A stretch of DNA of 5,516 bases, from assembly GCA_937905985.1 (NCBI GenBank), contig CALCWC010000147.1:1-5516 (forward strand). The letters run 5' to 3'. The notes below the pieces were generated by a model. That model made no database searches, was not told where the DNA came from, and worked only from the letters and a program-made list of their open reading frames with translations. Numbering within the stretch: position 1 is the first letter of the stretch; each line of letters begins with the position of its first letter. A program made the position numbers and the translations under genes. Shown piece by piece: positions 1-5,442 of the stretch. The DNA is from an uncultured Verrucomicrobiales bacterium (GTDB lineage: Bacteria; Verrucomicrobiota; Verrucomicrobiia; Verrucomicrobiales; Akkermansiaceae).

Positions 1-2
1 AA

Positions 3-98
3 CCTACCACCACTTTTTTGTGTCTTCTCGAAATTTTATGGGACGGCAGTGATCCCAAATCCAAAATCGCCAAAATTGAATTCACCTCCGCTGATTAG
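3..98 (+). CDS. Possible 3' end of a convergent gene (partial, unknown product)
   Basis: A plus-strand frame is open from the window edge and stops with TAG at 96-98. Its last residues read like ordinary protein (ending DPKSKIAKIEFTSAD). The stop interleaves with the TAA of the minus-strand transpeptidase at 97-95, so the two genes would meet tail to tail with no spacer. The stretch is clearly AT-richer than the operon. About 31 codons are too few to identify a family, and another plus frame and a minus frame are also open here, so this is only the best of several readings. Confidence 0.3.
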   Translation, partial: PTTTFLCLLEILWDGSDPKSKIAKIEFTSAD

Positions 99-763
99 TC
101 TTCAGGCAGAAAAGGTGCGTGGTGTTCGTGTGTGAACTGCCAGCCGGGTTGGAGATAGCGCCAGAATTCAATGTGGGGAGAATCCTGTTCGCGCTGCATA
201 CGCTGGGGTGTCATCTCGAAGGGGTAGATTTGGACGGGAATGAATACCTGGCCGGCCTTGAGGGCCTGGTCCACCATGGTGTAGACCTCCTCTATCGCAG
301 GGTCGGTGATGGCGAAGCATCCTACCGAGCTGTCGCCGCCGTGTACCATGATGTAGCTGCCTGTGCGGCCGAGCGAGCGGTCGTACCCGTTGGGGTATCC
401 CACATTGAAGGCGAGCCAGTGGTTGCTGAGCGGGTTGAGGGCGTTGGGGTAGACCTCGTAGAAGCCCTCCGGGGCCTGGTAGTCACCCTCGGCCTGCTTG
501 GGGCCCAGCTCCCCGCTCATGCCGGCGATGGGGTAGGTTTTGAGCAGCTTCCAGGATTTTTCCCCCTTCTCCTTCACATGGAGTTCCAGTTCGCGCTTTT
601 CCTTGATGATGCGGATGAACACGGGCTTGCCGAAATGCTCGCCAAAGGCGGGTTTCACATGGCGGTAGGCAATCGCCACGCGGTCGGTTTCATCGGGTGT
701 GCAGGAAGGGGCCATGGCAAGGAAAGAGGCGGCGAGCAGCGAGCAGGGGAGCGTTCTCATCAT
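95..763 (-). CDS. YafK/DpaA-like L,D-transpeptidase-fold (YkuD-family) protein, exported
   Basis: This 222-residue protein is the last gene of the operon. Residues 1-20 form a signal peptide (MMRT, hydrophobic core, APS-C). Cys21 could be lipidated, but Ala at -3 is a weak lipobox, so cleavage to a soluble periplasmic protein is also possible. The catalytic region is clear: SYIMVHGGDSSVGCFAITD at about 136-154, with His141 and the nucleophile Cys149. This matches the YafK branch (HGG..S.GC.A.TD) rather than classical YkuD enzymes with SHGC. In E. coli the YafK homologue (DpaA/LdtF) acts on peptidoglycan-bound Braun lipoprotein and does not make cross-links; by family the role here is cell-wall remodelling, but the substrate is unknown. 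The ATG at 763 overlaps the preceding stop by ATGA, which suggests translational coupling; a second ATG follows at 760. No Shine-Dalgarno sequence precedes it (CCCTACCCAAGCC). Confidence 0.9.
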   Translation of the reverse strand: MMRTLPCSLLAASFLAMAPSCTPDETDRVAIAYRHVKPAFGEHFGKPVFIRIIKEKRELELHVKEKGEKSWKLLKTYPIAGMSGELGPKQAEGDYQAPEGFYEVYPNALNPLSNHWLAFNVGYPNGYDRSLGRTGSYIMVHGGDSSVGCFAITDPAIEEVYTMVDQALKAGQVFIPVQIYPFEMTPQRMQREQDSPHIEFWRYLQPGWQFTHEHHAPFLPED

Positions 764-1617
764 GGCTTGGGTAGGGCGGCGGGGGATTCTTCCACCACCT
801 CGGCCTCCAGAATGGTGGGTTGGGGTTGTTCTTCCGGCTTGGGCAGTTCCTTTTCCTCCGCCACATCCGCGGCCGCCACGTTTTCCACGGGCTTCTCATT
901 CTCCGCGGAAGCCTTGTCCTTCACCTTGTCCTCGTCTTTCCCCGTGCGGCCGGAGTAGGCGTAGAGGGGGCAGGTGAGCAGGGCGAACACGCCGAAGAAC
1001 ACCCCCGGCAGCAGCGCGCACACCCACGGGTGGAACTGCACGGAGCGCGATACATCGTACAGCATGGCGTCCTGCGGCATCTCGCGGCTCATCATGGCCC
1101 ACAGCAGGTTCGCGCACAGGAACCACAGGCCGTAGGACACCAGGGCCGTGATGATGGTGCGCACGCTGTTGCCGGCGCAGAACAGGCCCGTCATTAGCGC
1201 GGCGAGCCCCAGGGCCACCAGCGCGCCGTGCGAGTCGGGCAGCTGCATGAAATCGATGGCCGTGCGGCAGGAATCCAGCGGCGCGGGCAGCGGCAGGTTG
1301 GGGCCGAACGCCATGGAGACAACCCAAGGCAGCGCCACCAGCACGGCGGCGCAGAGCACCAGGTTCCACAGGGCCGCCAGCCCGCGCGGCACAAAGGCCA
1401 GCGCCGCCAGCAGCAGGATGCCCAGCACCTTCCAGAACCCCGGCGGCATCAGCCCGCAGCCGCTCGCCCCGTACGCCTCCAGCAAATCCACCAGCGACGC
1501 ATCCCGCGGGCCGCCCAGGTAGCACGCCGCCGCCAGCAGCAGCACCAGCGCCAGCCACAGGCGCAGCGCTGTGCCGATGTGCCCCAGGATGGCATCAATG
1601 ATGCGTTTCAGCTTCAT
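760..1617 (-). CDS. Hypothetical six-helix membrane protein with acidic C-terminal tail
   Basis: I do not recognise a family for this 285-residue protein. It has a short basic N-terminus (MKLKR) and six hydrophobic segments at about 14-35, 61-77, 79-104, 130-148, 152-176 and 197-221. The tail from 222 to 285 is hydrophilic and rich in Glu, Lys, Pro and Ala, with no predicted fold. The basic N-terminus and the even helix count would put both ends in the cytoplasm. Cysteines at 54 and 117 lie in loops that would be periplasmic, but nothing shows that they pair. The gene begins 6 bases after the HAD phosphatase stop and overlaps the transpeptidase start by four bases. It is therefore coupled to a cell-wall enzyme, which hints at an envelope role without proving one. 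The start ATG (1617-1615) has no Shine-Dalgarno sequence (TGATATACC before it). Confidence 0.85.
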   Translation of the reverse strand: MKLKRIIDAILGHIGTALRLWLALVLLLAAACYLGGPRDASLVDLLEAYGASGCGLMPPGFWKVLGILLLAALAFVPRGLAALWNLVLCAAVLVALPWVVSMAFGPNLPLPAPLDSCRTAIDFMQLPDSHGALVALGLAALMTGLFCAGNSVRTIITALVSYGLWFLCANLLWAMMSREMPQDAMLYDVSRSVQFHPWVCALLPGVFFGVFALLTCPLYAYSGRTGKDEDKVKDKASAENEKPVENVAAADVAEEKELPKPEEQPQPTILEAEVVEESPAALPKP

Positions 1618-1623
1618 GGTATA

Positions 1624-2310
1624 TCAGATTCCCAACAGGCAGCGGCAGGCGAAGCCCAGAGAGGCCGCATTCCCCGCGGCACCCGTGTGCAGCACTTCCG
1701 CCTGCGGGTGGCGCTGCGCCAGCTTCGGCGCGGGGTCCACCAGCACCGTGCGCTCGCAGATGCCCATGAGCGGCTCGTCCGCCGCGCTGTCGGTGTACAG
1801 CACATCGGCGCGGGTGATGGCCAGGGCCTTGAGGCGCTCGCACTTCTTCTCGCCGCGGTTGTTGCCGGGGGCGGTGATGCGCGGCAGCAGGGGCATGCGC
1901 TCGTCCGTCTCCACCGGGGTGCCGATGGAGATGTCGAATTTCAGCTCGCGCCCCAGCAGGCGGGTCCACCAGCCCGGGGCGGCGGAGCAGAGCACGGTCT
2001 TGTCGCCGTCCTTGCGGTGCTGTTCCAGGCGCTCGCGCAGGGCGGGGTGGATAATGGGCAGCAGCTCATCCTTCACAAAGGCGGCGCATTCCGCCTCCAG
2101 CTCCTCCTTGGGCATGCGCCACAGCAGGGAGAGGTACACGCGCTTGAGCGTTTCCGTGCTCACCAGGCGCAGGCCGCGCAGGATGCCCGCCGGAACCAGC
2201 AGCAGCAGGTACAGGCGCCGCGCGCCGTGCCGTTTCAAGATGCGCCGCGCGAAGCGCAGCTGGGAGTCGCCGGGATACAGCGTCCCGTCCATGTCGAAGA
2301 TAGCAGTCAT
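1624..2310 (-). CDS. HAD-IB family phosphatase, PgpC/YfhB-like
   Basis: This 228-residue HAD-superfamily hydrolase shows motif I as FDMDGTL, with nucleophile Asp6 and acid/base Asp8. Motif II is CSAAP, with Ser109. The motif III lysine is probably Lys155 or Lys156 in GEKK. Motif IV is YTDSAADEP, with Asp174 and Asp178. The helical insert after motif I carries a hydrophobic run (RRLYLLLLVPAGIL, about 31-44), as in the PgpC/YfhB and related HAD-IB proteins, and the end has the VDPAPKL element typical of HAD-IB. PgpC dephosphorylates phosphatidylglycerophosphate at the membrane; SerB-like phosphoserine phosphatases share the class, so the substrate is not settled. The ATG at 2310 overlaps the rhomboid TGA by four bases. 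The same frame stays open far upstream inside the rhomboid gene, but that is an out-of-frame shadow and not a fusion. Confidence 0.88.
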   Translation of the reverse strand: MTAIFDMDGTLYPGDSQLRFARRILKRHGARRLYLLLLVPAGILRGLRLVSTETLKRVYLSLLWRMPKEELEAECAAFVKDELLPIIHPALRERLEQHRKDGDKTVLCSAAPGWWTRLLGRELKFDISIGTPVETDERMPLLPRITAPGNNRGEKKCERLKALAITRADVLYTDSAADEPLMGICERTVLVDPAPKLAQRHPQAEVLHTGAAGNAASLGFACRCLLGI

Positions 2311-3044
2311 TGTTTGTTGGAGTGGGTGATGCGCCATTTCCAGGCGAACATGACGATGGCGCCGAGGATGACGCCGCCGAGGTGCCCGGCCTCGCCGCCG
2401 GCGTTGGCAAAGTTGAAGATGATCACTGCGGAGGCGATGCCGATGACCACCCACGCAAAGGTTCGCAGCTGCAGCGTGATGGGCGGGAACAGCAGGCGCA
2501 AGCGTGCATCCGGGAACATGAACGCCGCCGCCACCATCACGCCGTAGATGGACGCGGACGCACCCACCATGGGCACCAGCTGCCACGGGGTCACGGGATT
2601 GGTGTATCCGGCGTAGGCCACCAGGCGGTTGCAGAGCTCGGCAAACTCCGGGGTGTCCGGGATGGAGCTGTACACGCCGTGGTAGGCCAGCAGGGAGGAG
2701 AACATGGCGCCGGCCACGCCGCACGCCAGGTAGTAGAGCAGGTACCGGCGGGAGCCCATGATTTGCTCCACCACGGGGCCGAAGAAGTAGAGCGCCCACA
2801 TGTTGAACACCACGTGCCCCAGGTTGGCGTGTACAAACTGGTAGGTGATGAGGCGCCAGATCTGCCCCTCTGTGAAGGTGAGGTACCAGGAGTGCGCGCC
2901 CAGCAGTTCGAAGATGGATATGGGGCCGCCCTCCGGGATGGCGATGCCCAGGTAGGCGTTGCGCTGCACCATGATGCCCACCACAAAGACGATGATGTTG
3001 AGGATGAGGAGGGACTGTGTGACGGTAAGGCGGTACTGGTTCAT
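2307..3044 (-). CDS. Rhomboid family intramembrane serine protease
   Basis: This six-helix rhomboid (about 245 residues) would cleave transmembrane substrates inside the inner membrane. Numbered from the ATG at 3044, the family signatures are all present: the WR motif at Trp63-Arg64; HANLGHVVFNM, with His72, His77 and Asn81 matching GlpG His145, His150 and Asn154; GASASIYG with nucleophile Ser163; and GHLGG with catalytic His221. Helices lie at about 6-27, 73-95, 99-122, 161-177, 194-213 and 217-237. Two oddities are Ala in place of the usual Gly after the catalytic serine, and a roughly 37-residue hydrophilic insert (121-157) before the serine helix. An in-frame TTG at 3083 would add 13 residues (MNRNRRPRVTLAE) and leave only 6 bases after the regulator stop. 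Neither start has a Shine-Dalgarno sequence; I prefer the ATG. The 3' end overlaps the HAD gene by ATGA. Confidence 0.92.
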   Translation of the reverse strand: MNQYRLTVTQSLLILNIIVFVVGIMVQRNAYLGIAIPEGGPISIFELLGAHSWYLTFTEGQIWRLITYQFVHANLGHVVFNMWALYFFGPVVEQIMGSRRYLLYYLACGVAGAMFSSLLAYHGVYSSIPDTPEFAELCNRLVAYAGYTNPVTPWQLVPMVGASASIYGVMVAAAFMFPDARLRLLFPPITLQLRTFAWVVIGIASAVIIFNFANAGGEAGHLGGVILGAIVMFAWKWRITHSNKQ

Positions 3045-3089
3045 TTCGGCAAGTGTGACACGCGGGCGGCGGTTTCTGTTCAAGGCATG

Positions 3090-3476
3090 TTAGGGCAGGC
3101 GGCGGGCGATGGCGGCTATTTCCGGCTCCGTGAGGAAGTGTTCCATCTGGCAGGCGGCCTGGGCGGCGCGCTCCTCGGAAAGCCCCGCCACCTCGTGCAT
3201 GAAGCGCTGCAGCGTGCGGTGCGCGGTGATGACGCGCTCGGCGTACGCGCGCCCCTGGGCCGTGAGCTGTACGGGTGCATACGGTGCGTAGGTGATGAGC
3301 CCCTCCGCGGCAAGCTTCTTCAAGGCGGCGGTGACGCTGGGCATGCGCACGCCCAGGTGCTCCGCAATGTCGCGGGGCTGGGCGGAGCCGTCGGGCTTGG
3401 AGAGCATGCCGATGGCCTCCAGGTAGTCCTCCGCGCTGCGGCCGAGGCGAGGGGTGTCTGTGCCGTTGCGGTTCAT
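3090..3476 (-). CDS. DtxR/MntR-family metal-dependent transcriptional repressor
   Basis: This 128-residue regulator has a winged helix-turn-helix at about 33-72 (DIAEHLGV..PSVTAALKKL, wing YAPYAPVQLT) followed by the metal-binding dimerisation domain. It lacks the C-terminal SH3-like domain of DtxR/IdeR and is close to the MntR type in length. Aligned by eye, metal ligands are Asp17 and Glu20 (MntR Asp8, Glu11), His86 (MntR His77), Cys109 (MntR Glu99, DtxR Cys102), and Glu112 and His113. The site thus mixes MntR-like and DtxR-like ligands, so Mn or Fe specificity cannot be assigned. Family members repress metal-uptake genes when loaded with Mn(II) or Fe(II). No transporter lies in the window, so targets must be elsewhere, or it may also control this operon. 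The ATG overlaps the methyltransferase TGA by four bases. Confidence 0.9.
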   Translation of the reverse strand: MNRNGTDTPRLGRSAEDYLEAIGMLSKPDGSAQPRDIAEHLGVRMPSVTAALKKLAAEGLITYAPYAPVQLTAQGRAYAERVITAHRTLQRFMHEVAGLSEERAAQAACQMEHFLTEPEIAAIARRLP

Positions 3477-4693
3477 GGCTTCTTGCGGAGCACGGCCACG
3501 CACTCCAGGTGCTTGGTCTGCGGGAAGAGGTCGAACGGCTGCACTTCCTCCACCTCGTAGCCGGCCTTGTCGAACTCCACCAAATCGCGTATTTGCGTGG
3601 CGGGGTTGCAGGAGACGTACACCACGCGCGCCGGGGCGAAGGCGAACAGCTGGTCCAGGAACACCTTGTCGCAGCCCTTGCGCGGCGGGTCGATCACCAC
3701 GGCGGTCTCCGCGGCGGGGAAGTCCACCTCCGCGAAAATGGCCTCGGCGCTGGCAGCCAGGAAGGAGGCGTGGGAGATGCCGTTGCTGCGGGCGTTGGCG
3801 CGTGCCCAGTCGGCGCTGGTCTCGCTCACCTCCACGCCCAGCACCTTCTCGAAGTGCGGGGCGAGCGTGAGCGCGAACAGCCCGCTGCCGCAGTACGCAT
3901 CCACCAGGTAGCGCATGCCGTTGCGGCACGCCTTCTCCGCCACGTAGCCCGTGAACAGCGGCAGGATGAACGGGTTGTTCTGGAAGAAATCGCCCGCCAG
4001 GAAGTTGAAGGTGAGCTCGCCCACGTGCTCGGTGCACACGGCGTTGTTGTTGGTGATCACGCCGCCCTCGCTCACGCGCATCAGCAGCGTGGCCCCGCGC
4101 TTGTACTGCGCCGCGGCCTGGTGCACGGCCTTGCGCAGGGCGGGCAGCGCCGCGTTGATGGGGTCCATGGCAATCGGGCACTGCTTCACATCGCACACCT
4201 CTGAGCGCGAACCCGCGCGCAGGAAGCCTATGTTGCCCATCTTGGCATCCTTGGGCTTGTGGAAGTGCGGCGTGATTTTGGAGCGGTAGCCGAAGGTCTG
4301 CGGGGAGGCGATGGCCGGCTTCACTGTCGGCTCCAGCCCGGTCTGCAGACGCAGGAGGTCTGCCACCTGCGCGGTCTTGAACGCCAGCTGGCGCTCGTAT
4401 TCCAAGTGCTGGTACTGGCAGCCGCCGCAGTAGCCGTACACCGGGCAAACCGGCTCGGTGCGGTGCGGCGACGCCTCCAAAATCTCCACCAAATCGGCGT
4501 GGGAGCAGTTTTTCTCATTGCGGTAGATGCGCGCCTTCACGCGCTCTCCCGGCAAGGTGAAGGGAACGAACACCACCCAGTTGTCAATGCGGCCCACGCC
4601 TTCTCCCTGGTTGGTGAGGTTGTCGATGGTGAGCTCCACCTCCTGGTGGTAGGCGAAGGGTACGGGTACGAACTTGCGCGGTGGCGTATCCAT
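3473..4693 (-). CDS. 23S rRNA (uracil-5-)-methyltransferase, TrmA/RlmD family, with TRAM domain and Fe-S cluster site
   Basis: This 406-residue SAM-dependent RNA methyltransferase makes 5-methyluridine. An N-terminal TRAM domain (about 14-72; NLTNQGEGVGRI, VPFTLPGERV) precedes four cysteines placed as in the RlmD 4Fe-4S cluster: Cys83, Cys89 and Cys92 (CPVYGYCGGC) and Cys172 (VKQCPI). The Rossmann part shows SAM motif DAYCGSGLFAL (265-275), VIDPPRKG (333-340), catalytic SCNPATQIRD with Cys362, and the terminal QPFDLFPQTKHLE with Glu397 as general base. All key residues are intact. The TRAM domain and cluster fit RlmD (23S U1939) best. RlmC-type (U747), dual RlmCD-type or tRNA-U54 activity cannot be excluded from sequence alone. 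The ATG at 4693 overlaps the lipoprotein stop by one base (TGATG). The 3' end is coupled to the metal regulator, which is notable for an Fe-S enzyme. Confidence 0.93.
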   Translation of the reverse strand: MDTPPRKFVPVPFAYHQEVELTIDNLTNQGEGVGRIDNWVVFVPFTLPGERVKARIYRNEKNCSHADLVEILEASPHRTEPVCPVYGYCGGCQYQHLEYERQLAFKTAQVADLLRLQTGLEPTVKPAIASPQTFGYRSKITPHFHKPKDAKMGNIGFLRAGSRSEVCDVKQCPIAMDPINAALPALRKAVHQAAAQYKRGATLLMRVSEGGVITNNNAVCTEHVGELTFNFLAGDFFQNNPFILPLFTGYVAEKACRNGMRYLVDAYCGSGLFALTLAPHFEKVLGVEVSETSADWARANARSNGISHASFLAASAEAIFAEVDFPAAETAVVIDPPRKGCDKVFLDQLFAFAPARVVYVSCNPATQIRDLVEFDKAGYEVEEVQPFDLFPQTKHLECVAVLRKKP

Positions 4694-5352
4694 CAGTGCT
4701 TTTCTGGTTCCTTGGTGAGTTTGCCGTTGATATCCATGGGCAGGGTTTCCGGCAGGGAAATGGAGCGCAGGCCCTTCAGCTCTGCGGAATTCGGCTTCGG
4801 CGCGTTCGCGTTGCCGTCCGCGCTGATGGCTTCCTCCGGCGGGGCCATGTTGCGGATACGCAGCCCAGGTGCCGCCTTCAGCCCGTCGGGGGTGTCGAGC
4901 GTGCCGGTTCCCATGCCGCTCAGGCCGTTGTTGTCGAGACCCGGCAGCCCCAGGGTCAGGGGGCCGGTCTGGCTGCCGTTCACCAGGGGGTCGGGGATGC
5001 TGGCATCAGGGCCTTGCTCCGCGAGCATGCGCAGCGCGGCTTCCTCCTGCGCGGGGCTGGGCAGCACTTCTGCCTTGCCTCCCTCCGCGGGGGTGCCGTC
5101 ATTCTTCGCCGTGGCGGCGTCGCCCTTTTCGCTGTCCCCGCCAAACAGGCGGGAGAAAAAGCGCCCGAAGAACGTGGTCGCCTCCTCGCTCTTCGCCGCA
5201 GCCTCCTCCTCCGTCATGGCGGGAGCCTCCGCCGTTGTCTCCGGCGCGGCCACCTGTCCCTCCGCGTCGCGCTCCTTGGGCGCGCGCGTAGACGTGCACG
5301 CGCACAGCGCGAGCACCGCCAGCATACCGGTGGCCTGGACAAAGCCTTTCAT
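4693..5352 (-). CDS. Putative lipoprotein, low-complexity, unknown function
   Basis: From the ATG at 5352 this protein has 219 residues and begins MKGFVQATGMLAVLALCAC, a classic lipoprotein signal peptide with Lys2, a hydrophobic core and a lipobox L-C-A-C ending at Cys19. The rest is rich in Ala, Glu, Pro and Gly and probably largely disordered. It includes a Glu/Ala stretch (43-60), a short aromatic-basic amphipathic segment FFGRFFSRLFGG (61-72) and a Gly/Leu/Asn-rich region (130-151). I recognise no domain. The start is chosen because the signal peptide begins there and AGGA lies 8 bases upstream. An in-frame ATG at 5361 and TTG at 5388 would add 3 or 12 residues, and the TTG also falls in a putative -35 box. 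It is the first gene of the operon and its stop overlaps the methyltransferase start. It might be a spacer or scaffold lipoprotein of the envelope, but this is a guess. Confidence 0.82.
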   Translation of the reverse strand: MKGFVQATGMLAVLALCACTSTRAPKERDAEGQVAAPETTAEAPAMTEEEAAAKSEEATTFFGRFFSRLFGGDSEKGDAATAKNDGTPAEGGKAEVLPSPAQEEAALRMLAEQGPDASIPDPLVNGSQTGPLTLGLPGLDNNGLSGMGTGTLDTPDGLKAAPGLRIRNMAPPEEAISADGNANAPKPNSAELKGLRSISLPETLPMDINGKLTKEPEKH

Positions 5353-5359
5353 CCCGCGC

Positions 5360-5388
5360 ATCCTACCATGCGTTCCCCCCACTGGCAA
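5360..5388 (-). promoter_or_regulatory. Putative sigma70-type promoter of the seven-gene operon
   Basis: Read on the minus strand, TTGCCA (5388-5383) is followed after exactly 17 bases by TAGGAT (5365-5360). These match the -35 and -10 consensus at five and four of six positions. Only seven bases separate the -10 box from the ATG at 5352, so transcription would begin at or next to the start codon and give a leaderless or nearly leaderless message. The match was found by eye, and the phylum's own promoter consensus may differ. Confidence 0.4.
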
Positions 5389-5390
5389 GC

Positions 5391-5438
5391 CTTTAGCGCG
5401 TTTACATGGTGTTTCGTCACCGTTTATCTTTGCTTTAG
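5391..5438. repeat. Short nested direct repeats in the upstream intergenic region
   Basis: CTTTAG occurs at 5391-5396 and 5433-5438, and CGTTTA at 5399-5404 and 5421-5426. The inner pair is spaced 22 bases apart (about two helical turns) and the outer pair 42 (about four). Between the CGTTTA copies lies a small inverted repeat, GGTG-tttcgt-CACC (5408-5421). The spacing would suit a regulator binding one DNA face, but six-base repeats can occur by chance in a stretch this length. Confidence 0.3.
5401..5430 (+). promoter_or_regulatory. Possible divergent sigma70-type promoter
   Basis: On the plus strand TTTACA (5401-5406) is followed after 18 bases by TATCTT (5425-5430). Both are fair matches to the -35 and -10 consensus. 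It would drive the possible plus-strand gene beginning at 5443 or 5446. The small GGTG/CACC inverted repeat sits inside its spacer, where an operator could act. There is no experimental or comparative support. Confidence 0.25.
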
Positions 5439-5442
5439 TTGC

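Noticed and set aside
1..89. Minus-strand GGAGGTG (89-83) followed by an open frame to the window edge, from GTG at 85 or TTG at 73.
   Set aside because: The Shine-Dalgarno match is strong, but the GTG lies within it and the TTG is 11 bases away. The plus-strand reading of the same bases looks more protein-like. Not excluded, since the window ends here.
119..958. Long plus-strand open frame (279 codons) antisense to the transpeptidase and part of the membrane protein.
   Set aside because: It runs opposite two well-supported genes with clear catalytic motifs and membrane helices. Its translation is low-complexity with Ser/Phe-rich ends and no recognisable motif; such shadows are common in GC-rich DNA.
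1228..2547. Plus-strand open frame of 439 codons opposite the membrane protein, HAD and rhomboid genes.
   Set aside because: The translation is dominated by Gln, Arg, Ala and His runs and crosses three real genes; it is a shadow of GC-rich codons.
1624..2799. Apparent N-terminal extension (to 391 residues) of the HAD phosphatase.
   Set aside because: The added part is an out-of-frame reading of the rhomboid gene, rich in Arg/Gly/Pro, and motif I (FDMDGTL) begins right after the ATG at 2310.
2310..3560. Plus-strand open frame of 416 codons opposite the rhomboid and regulator genes.
   Set aside because: His/Gly/Val-rich shadow without motifs; the minus strand carries complete rhomboid and DtxR signatures here.
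3090..4448. Apparent N-terminal extension (to 452 residues) of the DtxR-type regulator.
   Set aside because: The extension reads the methyltransferase gene in the wrong frame; the family's N-terminal helix with AEDYLEAI starts just after the ATG at 3476.
5353..5388. Longer starts for the lipoprotein (TTG at 5388, ATG at 5361).
   Set aside because: They place extra residues (including Arg and His) before a complete lipoprotein signal peptide, and the TTG coincides with a probable -35 box.
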